Shown here one piece after another: positions 17,626 to 26,598 of a stretch of DNA of 64,000 nt. The stretch covers positions 496,001 through 560,000 of the forward strand of contig CAWCVZ010000004.1 in assembly GCA_963798865.1 (NCBI GenBank). The letters are read 5' to 3'. Positions within the stretch are counted from its first letter, which is position 1; each line of letters opens with the position of its first letter. Made by a program: the position numbers and the translations under genes. This DNA comes from RBG-16-34-14 sp963798865. GTDB taxonomy: Bacteria > Bacteroidota > Ignavibacteria > Ignavibacteriales > Ignavibacteriaceae. The notes under the pieces are model-generated. The model worked only from the letters and a program-made list of their open reading frames with translations. It was not told where the DNA came from and did not search any database.

Positions 17626-18146
17626 TGGCCTCCAAATTAAAAGAAAGAAATATTCATCTTGCTGATAAAGCAAAGAAAATAAAACTTGTTCTTACTGATA
17701 ATGATGGCGTATTGACTGACACCGGCGTTTTTTATTCGGACCAGGGAGAAATGCTTAAACGTTTTTCTATTCGTGACGGAATGGGTGTAGAAAGGTTACG
17801 CAGCATGCGTGGAATTGAAACCGGAATAATAACTGGAGAATTATCAGGTTCAGTAAAGAAACGTGCTGAAAAACTTCAGATAGATGAATTATACCTTGGA
17901 GTAAAAAATAAAGCGTCTCTTCTTGCTGAAATATTAAATAAAAATAATTTGAAATCAGAAAATATTGCTTTTATTGGTGATGACATTAACGATATTGAAT
18001 TAATTAAAATGGTAGGTTTAACTGGTTCACCTTCTGATGCTATGCTTGATGTGAAAAATATTGTGGATTTTGTTTGCGAAGAGAAAGGAGGTCACGGAGC
18101 TTTCAGAGAATTTGCAGAATTGATAATTGCTTTATGCACAGATTAA
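17619..18146 (+). CDS. HAD-superfamily phosphatase, KdsC-like (3-deoxy-ulosonate 8-/9-phosphate phosphatase type)
   Basis: This protein of about 175 residues has the KdsC-type HAD core: VLTDNDGVLTD (nucleophile Asp, DxD), ITGE, a Lys-containing KNKASLL region and FIGDDINDIELI. KdsC and its homologues dephosphorylate KDO-8-P or nonulosonate-9-P after a NeuB/KdsA-type condensation, which fits the NeuB gene downstream. The frame opens at 17610, and ATGs at 17619 and 17625 are alternatives. I choose 17619 because GGAGGA lies 8 nt upstream. The start region overlaps the SDR stop, indicating coupling. Confidence 0.88.
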   Translation: MVMASKLKERNIHLADKAKKIKLVLTDNDGVLTDTGVFYSDQGEMLKRFSIRDGMGVERLRSMRGIETGIITGELSGSVKKRAEKLQIDELYLGVKNKASLLAEILNKNNLKSENIAFIGDDINDIELIKMVGLTGSPSDAMLDVKNIVDFVCEEKGGHGAFREFAELIIALCTD

Positions 18147-18249
18147 TTTGGAACTAATCTGCTTCTATTGAAGAACTTGATTAGTACGGAGAGGATAAAC
18201 GGGTGAGTAAAAACTAATTAAAATAATTCAAATAAATTCTGAGGGTCAC

Positions 18250-19158
18250 ATGAATTACGAGAGAAAAATTAAAATCGGTAACCGGTATGTTGGGGATAAT
18301 GAACCGGTATTTATTATTGCGGAAATCGGAATTAACCATAATGGATCTGTTGAGATTGCAAAAAAAATGATTGAGGGTGCTTTATATGCCGGATGCAACG
18401 CAGTAAAATTCCAAAAAAGAACTCCTGAAATTTGTGTTCCAAAAGATCAGTGGGATATTGAACGCGATACTCCCTGGGGACGAATGACTTACATTGATTA
18501 TAGACATAAAATGGAGTTCACCAAAGAAGAATTTGCAGAACTTGTAAGATTCTGTAATGAGAAAAAAATTGAATGGTTCTCTTCCTGCTGGGATGAAGAA
18601 TCTGTTGATTTTATTGAAGAATTCGATCCCGTCTTATATAAAACTGCTTCTGCCTGTCTTACGGATGAAGATCTGCTACTAAAACACAGAGCATTAAACA
18701 AACCTGTAATGATGTCAACCGGAATGTCAACAAATGAAGAAATTGAATCTGCTGTTGAAATTCTTGGGACTGATAAACTTTTAATTGCTCATTCTACTTC
18801 ATCATATCCTTGCCCTGTTCATGAATTAAATTTAAAAATGATTTCAACATTAAAAGAAAAATATCCTGTTACTCCAATCGGATATTCCGGACACGAAGTG
18901 GGACTTGCTCCAACCTGGGCAGCAGTTTCAATCGGTGCTTCCTTTGTCGAAAGACATATTACTCTTGACCGTGCAATGTGGGGAACTGATCAGGCTGCAT
19001 CTGTAGAAATTATGGGAATGGCAAGACTCGTTTCGAACATCCGTGATATTGAAAAAGCATTAGGTGATGGCATTAAAAAAGTTTACAATAGTGAATTAAA
19101 AAATCTTCAAAAGCTCAGGAGAGTAAAAACAACAGCTGATGAAGTGCAGAGTGTATAA
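18250..19158 (+). CDS. NeuB-family (nonulosonate) synthase lacking the SAF domain
   Basis: NeuB-type enzymes condense phosphoenolpyruvate with an aldose or aldose phosphate to give a 3-deoxy-2-ulosonic acid. The TIM-barrel motifs are intact: FIIAEIGINHNG, AVKFQKRTPE, MMSTGMST, LIAHSTSSYPCP, GYSGHEVG and the metal/PEP site SFVERHITLDRAMWGTDQAAS. The protein stops at 302 residues, shortly after the barrel, so the C-terminal SAF (antifreeze-like) domain of ordinary NeuB/SpsE, which closes the partner active site, is missing. A GAGGG ribosome-binding site precedes the ATG. About 100 nt separate it from the phosphatase gene. Confidence 0.9.
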   Translation: MNYERKIKIGNRYVGDNEPVFIIAEIGINHNGSVEIAKKMIEGALYAGCNAVKFQKRTPEICVPKDQWDIERDTPWGRMTYIDYRHKMEFTKEEFAELVRFCNEKKIEWFSSCWDEESVDFIEEFDPVLYKTASACLTDEDLLLKHRALNKPVMMSTGMSTNEEIESAVEILGTDKLLIAHSTSSYPCPVHELNLKMISTLKEKYPVTPIGYSGHEVGLAPTWAAVSIGASFVERHITLDRAMWGTDQAASVEIMGMARLVSNIRDIEKALGDGIKKVYNSELKNLQKLRRVKTTADEVQSV

Positions 19159-19255
19159 ATAATTGAAATTATGAATTGCCGCGTATTAGAGTTTAACTTT
19201 AATTTAATGAAACTTAGGTATCCGTCATATTCACTAATAAAGAATTTTAGGAATA

Positions 19256-20096
19256 ATGTTTAACAAGATTTTTCAGACAGTTACAGATTTTATTGCTAAT
19301 TATTTTAATAACCTCAGCCAGGCTGAAGTTACTTCGATGATAATTATCATTTCTGCTTCTGTCTTCTTTGTAATTCTTGAAAGAATAATACCATATAACG
19401 GAGGACAGAAAATAATTCGCGAAGGTTTTTTTAATGATCTTGCCCTTTATACAATTGCTCAGAGTTATATTTTAAGCATAATCATTTTTGGCTACATTAT
19501 TTATTTTATTGATCATTCAACCGGCTTATCAAGATTAAACTTATTTACAAATGTACGGATCTGGATTCAATTAGTATTTTTTACAGTTACGCATGATCTT
19601 TACATCTACTGGATGCACAGGTTTCAGCATAAAAATAAATTTCTCTGGAGAATTCACGAAGCTCATCATTCCCCCAAAAAAGTAGATTGGTTATCCGGCT
19701 CACGTTCACACGCATTTGAAATTTTGATTAACCAGACAATAGAATTTGCACCAATTATTCTTCTTGGTTCTCCTGCTGAAGTTGTAGCATATAAAGGTGT
19801 TATAAGTGCAGTATGGGGGATGTATATACATTCAAATATTAAAATAAACTCCGGCAGGTTGCAATTATTTTTTAATGGTCCCGAAATGCACCGATGGCAT
19901 CATGCTCGACAAAGACGAAGAAGCTTACAATAAAAATTTCAGTACTAAGCTGGCAATTTGGGATTGGATTTTTGGAACCGCATATTTTCCTGATAAAAAA
20001 TTTGTTCAATATTACGGTTTATCTGACATAAATTTTCCAAAAAATTATTTCAAACAATTCTTTTTCGCGTTCCGGAGATTCGGTAAAGAAAATTAA
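19256..20096 (+). CDS. Fatty acid hydroxylase/sterol desaturase family membrane protein (apparent frameshift near 19905-19915)
   Basis: This multipass membrane protein has the di-iron His clusters HDLYIYWMHR, HEAHHS and HRWHHA. Hydrophobic segments lie at about residues 23-40, 65-90, 95-115 and 155-180. The frame runs into RQRRRSLQ and stops just after HRWHHA. The next frame continues as DKDEEAYNKNFSTKLAIWDWIFG and then TAYFPD, the usual family ending, for about 280 residues. Either one extra base or two missing bases in GCTCGACAAAG would explain it. Family enzymes hydroxylate or desaturate lipids using O2 and two irons. At the end of the glycan cluster it could act on a lipid carrier or anchor, which is inference. 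Confidence 0.8.
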
Positions 20097-20171
20097 TATT
20101 GCTTTTCTTTTGCTTTTAAAAACTTGTTGCTATATTAGAAGTGCTTATCCAAGAGAGAGGTTAAAAAGTCT

Positions 20172-20372
20172 ATGCAAGAAACTAATATAACAAATATGCA
20201 GATCCCTGCCGAAATTAAACCGGTAATAGAAGAAATTGTTAATGCACACAAAGAGAAGAGAATTAAAACATTAAAATTCAGCAATCCTACTATCTGGCAA
20301 ATTATTGATGAACCTGAACCTGAAACAAAAAAAATTTACATCCAAATATTGCCGAAGAAAAAGCTTCAATAA
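20172..20372 (+). CDS. Small hypothetical protein (66 aa)
   Basis: This is a short soluble protein, Lys/Glu/Ile-rich, beginning MQETNITNMQIPAEIKPVIE and ending YIQILPKKKLQ. No family recognised. A purine-rich GAGAGAGG lies about 11 nt before the ATG. The upstream spacer is short and AT-rich, so it may have its own promoter. Real-gene status rests on ribosome-binding-site placement and unbroken coding only. Confidence 0.45.
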   Translation: MQETNITNMQIPAEIKPVIEEIVNAHKEKRIKTLKFSNPTIWQIIDEPEPETKKIYIQILPKKKLQ

Positions 20373-20421
20373 AAAATATCCGATTTAATTTAGTCCGGAA
20401 CATCTCCTTCCCGAGTTTCAA

Positions 20422-20622
20422 TCAGGCATTTTCTATGGTATAGGAGTTATAAATAAGCAAATATTCCTGATGCCATTCATTCTCACGGAGTCTTTCAGTT
20501 AATTTAAAAAACCTGTTGAGCTTTTCATTTAGTTCATTTTCAATATTTATTTCTTCTCTAAGATTATTTTTCTTTCCATTTCTCAAAGGAAAGTTCAAAA
20601 CTATTTCCTTATTATAATTCAT
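20422..20622 (-). CDS. Small hypothetical protein (66 aa)
   Basis: This minus-strand frame begins MNYNKEIVLNFPLRNGKKNN, followed by a predicted charged helix (ENELNEKLNRFFKLTERLRE). AAGGAAG sits about 6 nt upstream of the ATG, a good ribosome-binding site. It converges with the small plus-strand gene beside it. No family or function recognised. Confidence 0.45.
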   Translation of the reverse strand: MNYNKEIVLNFPLRNGKKNNLREEINIENELNEKLNRFFKLTERLRENEWHQEYLLIYNSYTIENA

Positions 20623-20721
20623 ATACTTCCTTTCATAATATTTTCTACCAAATTTATAATTCCTGTTTTATTATAATATTATGCAAAGATTAAATCTTTG
20701 TTATCTCGCACATTAAAATAA

Positions 20722-20749
20722 AAAGGACGCCTTTAACCGGGCGTCCTTT
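20722..20749 (-). terminator. Terminator hairpin after the T9SS protein gene
   Basis: AAAGGACGC pairs with GCGTCCTTT around a 10-nt loop. Read on the minus strand it is followed by a T-rich run, so it terminates the leftward T9SS gene. It could also stop transcripts from the right-hand direction. Confidence 0.85.
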
Positions 20750-20778
20750 CGTCGAAGGGGAACAGAGAGAGAGCAAAA

Positions 20779-23622
20779 TTATTTTAGCAAGGTCATCTTT
20801 TTAGTTATAATAGTATTTTCACTTTGAATTGTATAGATGTAGACGCCGCTTGGATGATTCGAAGCATTCCAGGTTACTTCATAAGTACCAGCATTTCTAA
20901 AACCATCAACTAAAACTTCAACCTGTTGTCCGAGTATATTAAATACCGTTAGTTTAATTTTGGCAGCGTTAGGCAAAGAAAACTGAATTTTTGTCGCGGG
21001 GTTAAAAGGATTGGGGTAGTTTTGAGATAAATCAAAGTTTTCAGGAATAGTATTTTTTACTATCTCTCTTACACCAGTTAAATCAGGATTAAACCTTGCC
21101 CATCCAAATGTCCAATCGACATCTTTGAACGCACCGATATATGATGCTGTTGGATCAAAGAATCCATCATTAGGCGGTGTTCCGCCTCCGGTTAAAACAG
21201 GGGAACCTGCTTGAGTTAGACAGTTAGGATTATTTAAATCGAATGGAGCAGTTAGCATCAAATCAGATGTTGAAGACATAATTTGACCGCTGTTATTAGA
21301 GAACCAAGCGCTAACATCTAATTGACCATTCGTAGAAGTTGTATCCAATGCCTTAATTGATGAACCTGCTATAATACTATTCTTTACGTATGTTATATTG
21401 TTTTCTGCATCTGCCGATGTATTTATTCCATCAATCAGGATTCCGGTCGGCCATCCCATTATCAATGCATTGTTAACTTTATTTTGTGATGATCTTCTTA
21501 AATGCATTCCTCTTTTGAAGTCAGAACTGTATGGTGCATTTGTGGTTGCCTGTGGACCAATCAATGTTACATTCCAATATTCAGGAGCTGTCCTGGGAGC
21601 GTTTGTCGATCCGTTTGCATCATTGTCTGATTCAAAACCATTTGATCCCGACACTACATCTGCTACCTGTGGGTCTCTTACTCCAAGCAAAAATTGTAAT
21701 TTACCCTGGAACCCATTGTCTGTGTCAAAATCATCATCTATTCCTCTGTATGCTATCAGATGTTTGACGTTTACTGTTCCGCCGAACCACTCATATGAAT
21801 CATCATTACTGTAGGCTGCTTCTACGTAATCTATTGTTGTTCCATCTCCTACTCCTCCAAATGTCAATGCATTTATTTCATTGTTTGGACTGTAGGCTAC
21901 TCCCGCATATTCTATTCTTACATATTTTAATACACCACTATTATCGTGTGGATCATTGCCTCCAAACAAATCTCCGGGACCTTCTATATGGCCCTGTCCT
22001 CCCACTATATTTACCGGGGCATTTCCTAATAATATTACTCCGCCCCAGTCACCTCTTTCAGGAGGCTGGCTTGAGCCTGGCTTTGAAAATTCACTGGTGA
22101 ATACTATTGGTTCTGTTACTGTTCCTTCCGCCATTATTTTTGCACCCGGTTCTATGATCAATGAACCCTCTGTTACATTTTCTCCATAGATAATTGTTCC
22201 CGGTTCTATTGTTAATGTTGCACCGGACATTACTCTTACTATATCCTGTAATAAGTATGACTTGTCTGACGTCAATGTCATATTCGTTGTAATATTTCCT
22301 GCTAAATTTACTATCTGATTATTTACTATGTCGTAATCAAATTTAGCCCAGCCGACAGTCCAGTCAACATTTTTAAATGCGCCTTTGTAAGTTGCCGTAT
22401 GATCAAAGAATCCATCATTAGGCGGTGTTCCGCCTCCGGTTAAAACAGGGGAACCAGTTTTTGGCAAACAATTAGGATAGGTTAAATTAAAAGGATTTCT
22501 TAGTAAAACTTCTGCAACAGTAGGAAGAATTGTGCCGCTGTTATTAGAGAACCAAGCGCTAACATCTAATTGACCATTCGTAGAAGTTGTATCCAATGCC
22601 TTAATTGATGAACCTGCTATAATACTATTCTTTACGTATGTTATATTGTTTTCTGCATCTGCCGATGTATTTATTCCATCAATCAGGATTCCGGTCGGCC
22701 ATCCCATTATCAATGCATTGTTAACTTTATTTTGTGATGATCTTCTTAAATGCATTCCTCTTTTGAAGTCAGAACTGTATGGTGCATTTGTGGTTGCCTG
22801 TGGACCAATCAATGTTACATTCCAATATTCAGGAGCTGTCCTGGGAGCGTTTGTCGATCCGTTTGCATCATTGTCTGATTCAAAACCATTTGATCCCGAC
22901 ACTACATCTGCTACCTGTGGGTCTCTTACTCCAAGCAAAAATTGTAATTTACCCTGGAACCCATTGTCTGTGTCAAAATCATCATCTATTCCTCTGTATG
23001 CTATCAGATGTTTGACGTTTACTGTTCCGCCGAACCACTCATATGAATCATCATTACTGTAGGCTGCTTCTACGTAATCTATTGTTGTTCCATCTCCTAC
23101 TCCTCCAAATGTCAATGCATTTATTTCATTGTTTGGACTGTAGGCTACTCCCGCATATTCTATTCTTACATATTTTAATACACCACTATTATCGTGTGGA
23201 TCATTGCCTCCAAACAAATCTCCGGGACCTTCTATATGGCCCTGTCCTCCCACTATATTTACCGGGGCATTTCCTAATAATATTACTCCGCCCCAGTCAC
23301 CTCTTTCAGGAGGCTGGCTTGAGCCTGGCTTTGAAAATTCACTGGTGAATACTATTGGTTCTGTTACTGTTCCTTCCGCCATTATTTTTGCACCCGGTTC
23401 TATGATCAATGAACCCTCTGTTACATTTTCTCCATAGATAATTGTTCCCGGTTCTATTGTTAATGTTGCACCGGACATTACTCTTACTATATCCTGTAAT
23501 AAGTATGACTTGTCTGACGTCAATGTCATATTCGTTGTAATATTTCCTGCTAAATTTACTATCTGCTGCGCCATAGTAAAACTACCTAATAAAAGAAAAA
23601 TTATCAGCAACCTTTTAAACAT
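20779..23622 (-). CDS. T9SS-exported protein with two near-identical ~416-residue domains
   Basis: This 947-residue secreted protein has a signal peptide (MFKRLLIIFLLLGSFTMAQ). Two tandem copies of a domain starting QIVNLAGNITTNMTL follow (about residues 20-435 and 436-851). A T9SS type A sorting domain from about 865 carries LSQNYPNPFNPATKIQFSLP and ends TKKMTLLK. Each copy has a beta-rich, glycine-rich pattern (GDWGGVILLGNAPVN, DNDDSYEWFGGTV-like strands) suggestive of a right-handed beta-helix. Function is not known. It lies just downstream of the TonB receptor gene and may be its surface-exposed partner. The copies are identical over most of their DNA; see the repeat entries. Confidence 0.85.
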   Translation of the reverse strand: MFKRLLIIFLLLGSFTMAQQIVNLAGNITTNMTLTSDKSYLLQDIVRVMSGATLTIEPGTIIYGENVTEGSLIIEPGAKIMAEGTVTEPIVFTSEFSKPGSSQPPERGDWGGVILLGNAPVNIVGGQGHIEGPGDLFGGNDPHDNSGVLKYVRIEYAGVAYSPNNEINALTFGGVGDGTTIDYVEAAYSNDDSYEWFGGTVNVKHLIAYRGIDDDFDTDNGFQGKLQFLLGVRDPQVADVVSGSNGFESDNDANGSTNAPRTAPEYWNVTLIGPQATTNAPYSSDFKRGMHLRRSSQNKVNNALIMGWPTGILIDGINTSADAENNITYVKNSIIAGSSIKALDTTSTNGQLDVSAWFSNNSGTILPTVAEVLLRNPFNLTYPNCLPKTGSPVLTGGGTPPNDGFFDHTATYKGAFKNVDWTVGWAKFDYDIVNNQIVNLAGNITTNMTLTSDKSYLLQDIVRVMSGATLTIEPGTIIYGENVTEGSLIIEPGAKIMAEGTVTEPIVFTSEFSKPGSSQPPERGDWGGVILLGNAPVNIVGGQGHIEGPGDLFGGNDPHDNSGVLKYVRIEYAGVAYSPNNEINALTFGGVGDGTTIDYVEAAYSNDDSYEWFGGTVNVKHLIAYRGIDDDFDTDNGFQGKLQFLLGVRDPQVADVVSGSNGFESDNDANGSTNAPRTAPEYWNVTLIGPQATTNAPYSSDFKRGMHLRRSSQNKVNNALIMGWPTGILIDGINTSADAENNITYVKNSIIAGSSIKALDTTSTNGQLDVSAWFSNNSGQIMSSTSDLMLTAPFDLNNPNCLTQAGSPVLTGGGTPPNDGFFDPTASYIGAFKDVDWTFGWARFNPDLTGVREIVKNTIPENFDLSQNYPNPFNPATKIQFSLPNAAKIKLTVFNILGQQVEVLVDGFRNAGTYEVTWNASNHPSGVYIYTIQSENTIITKKMTLLK
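21287..22317 (-). repeat. Duplicated coding block, copy 2 (C-terminal copy)
   Basis: This 1031-bp block is identical, as far as I compared line by line, to 22535-23565 at a constant offset of 1248 bp (416 codons). The block is bounded by a mismatch on the low-coordinate side (A versus G) and by divergence after CTATCTG on the other. A further identical stretch of about 55 bp (around 21153-21208 versus 22401-22456) lies in the same register, so the whole duplication unit is 1248 bp. Confidence 0.9.
22535..23565 (-). repeat. Duplicated coding block, copy 1 (N-terminal copy)
   Basis: This is the partner of the identical block 1248 bp away. It encodes the first of the two internal domains of the T9SS protein, starting right after the signal peptide. 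The lack of even silent differences points to very recent duplication, gene conversion or an assembly artefact. Confidence 0.9.
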
Positions 23623-23653
23623 ATTCCCTCCTCTAGAATGAATTAATAGTTAT

Positions 23654-26461
23654 TTATAATTTATAAGAGATTCCTAACAAAATATTTCTTCCAACTTCTT
23701 CACGCTCAACTACTTTATCACTCCCCGGCGCCTGTTGAATTTGTATCCTATCCTGATTCAGCAAATCTTTAACAGCAAATTTTAATGTGAAATTATTAAA
23801 AACAGTTTTAGAGATTGAAAAGTCTACAAGGTCTACAGGCTGTTCCAAAATATTACCGAGTTGTTTAGTACCGACATTGGCAATTCTTTGTCCAACTTTG
23901 TTATATGTAACTGCAGCATTAAAACCCATATTAAAATCATCATAGTATAAACCCATATTAAAAATATAAGGAGCTTGTCCTTGCAAAGCTCTCACGCTCT
24001 GTTGAAAAGCATTGTTGCTAATTTCGACTTTTGAATGAATTAAAGTGACATTTCCGACAAAGGAAAAATTTTGGAAAATCGGGGAAATAAATAACAAAGT
24101 TTTTCTAATTTCTAACTCGAGCCCATAATTTGTTGCTTTATCCGCATTGGCATAAGATCTTATTGGTTCGTTTTGAGTAGCTTCAAGAGTTTCTTCAATT
24201 GGAGCACTAAAGCTTTTATAGAATAAACTAAAAGCAAACAACTCTCCAGCACCTGGGTACAATTCAAATCTAAAATCATAATTATGAATTAATGTCCTTT
24301 TGAGATCGGGATTACCCTCAATAAGAGTGTTATCAATAAAATTAAAGTAGCTGAATGGAGCTGTTTCCCTGAATTGTGGCCTTGTAAGGGTAGTGTTATA
24401 TGCTGTCTTAAAATTAATATTATCATTCAGAATATAAGTCAGATTGACACTCGGTAGAATGTCATTATAATTATTCTCAATACTTAAAGGTTCTCTTTTT
24501 AGATTTATCGTATTTAAATATTGGGAAGAATTTTCATAACGGGCTCCGGCAACTACACGCAACTTTTCCAGAACCATCACATCAAACATAAAATAACCTG
24601 CTCGGATATATTGATTGGATATATAACTATCCGAAGGTTTTGTATTTTCAATAACCTGGATAAATTTATTGGTCATATTTTCAGGTAAAAAAATCTGATC
24701 AACGGAAGAATGTAAAACACTATCTTCTCTGATATAATCGCCTCCCGAGACATTCCTAAAGCCGAATGTACGTGCATCAAAATCTCTGTTCTTTTTATTA
24801 TAAGCATATCCTAATTTAAATTTTGGAAGTTCGGGGTTATCGAATAACCTAATGGTAAAATCAAAACTACCATCAAGGTTCTTGTCTATTAAATCACCAT
24901 AATATCTTGTAGATATTGATGGATCCAGTAAAAATATTAATGAAGTTGATGTCGGTTCATCCAGATTTCTTTTATATACATATCTTCTTGCATCTGGTTC
25001 ATTTCTCTTTGATTGGGAAAAGCTAAGATTCCAATTGAAATTTATTCCGGAAAAGATATTGAATGCATGCTCACCAATTAATTGATCTGACGAAAGTGAA
25101 CGTGATATATAATTAAGAGCTGTAACTTCTCTATACTGTTCGGCATAACGATAATCCCCGCTAAAAAAAGAGGTAATATCATCAGCATTCTGATTATATA
25201 AATTCTTAAAACTTATTTTATTTGTATTGGAAAATTTATAACTAAAGTTTAATAAGCCGTTCCAATTAACATTTCTTGTATAACTTTCAGCGTTGTACGA
25301 ATAACGGGCAACATTACCAAAATCATAAAAACTCTTTTCTAAATTTTTTGTACTTCCTGAATTTGAATAATTAATTGAACCTATAAACCCAAATACATTA
25401 TTGTCGCCAAATTCATATTTGTTTCCAATATCAAGCTTAAATGAACCATTAAGAGGGGCATTGACAGAATGAGTGTTCCAATCATTTTTAAATGATGTTG
25501 TAATTGCTGTTAAAGCCGAATCCGAATAATTTCCTCTTGCAACCTTTGTACTGTTTATTGTGGAAGGCATTTCTCTTGTCCCATCATCATAACCAAGGTA
25601 GTCTTTACTACCACCGAGATAGGTAATAAAACTCTTCCCTGTAGTATTTGTATTGTAAGTTCCAGATGTTGAAAAATCAAAAATAAATTTGGATGGGAAT
25701 TCTATAGTGTTTATTTGAACAAGTCCTCCTGCAAAATCCGCGGGTTTATCCGGAGTAAAAGTTTTAGCCGTAATAACATTTTCAATTAAACTTGCAGGAA
25801 AAAGATCATAAGAAAAGCTTTTCTTTTCAGGATCGGTACTTGGAAGACTTGCTCCATTCAATAAAGTATTATTATACCTATCCCCAACACCTCTTACATA
25901 AGCATATTTACCTTCTGAAATTGTTATGCCGGTCATTCTTTTTAAAACGTCAGTACCATCTGAGCTGTTATTTTTCTTTATTAACTCGGCACTTACGCCA
26001 TCCACAATTCCATCAGACTTTTGCTGAATTTTCAATACCGAAACTTCGCTATTAGTTAGAGCTTCAGCAGTAATAACAACTTCCTGAAGTTCCGCACTTG
26101 ATGGATGAAGCGGTACATTTATTTGGTTATCTTGGTTTTCCTTAACTTCAACATTATTCACAATGATTGTTTGATATGAGATATAAGAAATTTTTAACTG
26201 ATATTTACCTGGGGCCAAGCCCCTTATAGAATAAATACCATCAATATCACTAGATGCACCCGTTGTAGTCCCAACAACAAGCACATTTGCACCAATTAAA
26301 ACTTCATTATTACTTGCATCTGTAATCTTTCCGCTAATTGAACCAGTCTGTGCAAAAAGACTGAATGAATTCATAGTGATCATAAATATGATCCAGACAT
26401 TAAACTTCATTAACCTTTTTTTTGTAAATATTTTATTAAATGAACAGAATAAGTCTCTCAT
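23654..26461 (-). CDS. TonB-dependent receptor with N-terminal carboxypeptidase-regulatory-like domain
   Basis: This 935-residue outer-membrane receptor has a signal sequence, then a CarboxypepD_reg-like beta-sandwich (GSISGKITDASNNEVLIGANV ... SYISYQT, about residues 40-125). The plug follows (GVSAELIKKNNSSDGTDVLKR, RGVGDRYNNTLLNGASLP, about 150-260). The rest is a long barrel ending in an aromatic-rich C-terminus (NILLGISYKL). It should import a ligand across the outer membrane using TonB energy. AAGGAG lies about 11 nt before this ATG. An internal ATG at 26410 would give a shorter signal peptide (MKFNVWIIFMITMNSFS). A duplicated TTAACA site lies about 59 nt upstream, and pstS lies next door, so a phosphate-related ligand is possible but unproven. 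Confidence 0.9.
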   Translation of the reverse strand: MRDLFCSFNKIFTKKRLMKFNVWIIFMITMNSFSLFAQTGSISGKITDASNNEVLIGANVLVVGTTTGASSDIDGIYSIRGLAPGKYQLKISYISYQTIIVNNVEVKENQDNQINVPLHPSSAELQEVVITAEALTNSEVSVLKIQQKSDGIVDGVSAELIKKNNSSDGTDVLKRMTGITISEGKYAYVRGVGDRYNNTLLNGASLPSTDPEKKSFSYDLFPASLIENVITAKTFTPDKPADFAGGLVQINTIEFPSKFIFDFSTSGTYNTNTTGKSFITYLGGSKDYLGYDDGTREMPSTINSTKVARGNYSDSALTAITTSFKNDWNTHSVNAPLNGSFKLDIGNKYEFGDNNVFGFIGSINYSNSGSTKNLEKSFYDFGNVARYSYNAESYTRNVNWNGLLNFSYKFSNTNKISFKNLYNQNADDITSFFSGDYRYAEQYREVTALNYISRSLSSDQLIGEHAFNIFSGINFNWNLSFSQSKRNEPDARRYVYKRNLDEPTSTSLIFLLDPSISTRYYGDLIDKNLDGSFDFTIRLFDNPELPKFKLGYAYNKKNRDFDARTFGFRNVSGGDYIREDSVLHSSVDQIFLPENMTNKFIQVIENTKPSDSYISNQYIRAGYFMFDVMVLEKLRVVAGARYENSSQYLNTINLKREPLSIENNYNDILPSVNLTYILNDNINFKTAYNTTLTRPQFRETAPFSYFNFIDNTLIEGNPDLKRTLIHNYDFRFELYPGAGELFAFSLFYKSFSAPIEETLEATQNEPIRSYANADKATNYGLELEIRKTLLFISPIFQNFSFVGNVTLIHSKVEISNNAFQQSVRALQGQAPYIFNMGLYYDDFNMGFNAAVTYNKVGQRIANVGTKQLGNILEQPVDLVDFSISKTVFNNFTLKFAVKDLLNQDRIQIQQAPGSDKVVEREEVGRNILLGISYKL

Positions 26462-26519
26462 TTCTCTCTGTCTCCTTATAATTTTTTTTCCTTCGACGTG
26501 AGTAAACTTAAGAGGTCAA

Positions 26520-26558
26520 TGTTAAGGGATTGTTAAGAGAATATTATAGATTTGTTAA
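26520..26558 (-). promoter_or_regulatory. TTAACA direct-repeat site (Pho-box-like) upstream of the TonB receptor
   Basis: On the minus strand TTAACA occurs three times, at plus coordinates 26553-26558, 26531-26536 and 26520-26525. The spacings are 22 and 11 bp. The close pair reads TTAACAATCCCTTAACA and lies 59 nt before the receptor ATG, oriented towards the gene. An 11-bp direct-repeat period is typical of PhoB/PhoP (OmpR-family) operators. Confidence 0.55.
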
Positions 26559-26598
26559 TAATGAGGATTCTGAAGAATGTATAGAATAAATCAATATA

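Noticed and set aside
21398..23437. Plus-strand open frames inside the duplicated T9SS gene
   Set aside because: They are antisense shadows of the duplicated coding block. Each appears twice with identical sequence because the underlying DNA is duplicated, and none has a recognisable domain.
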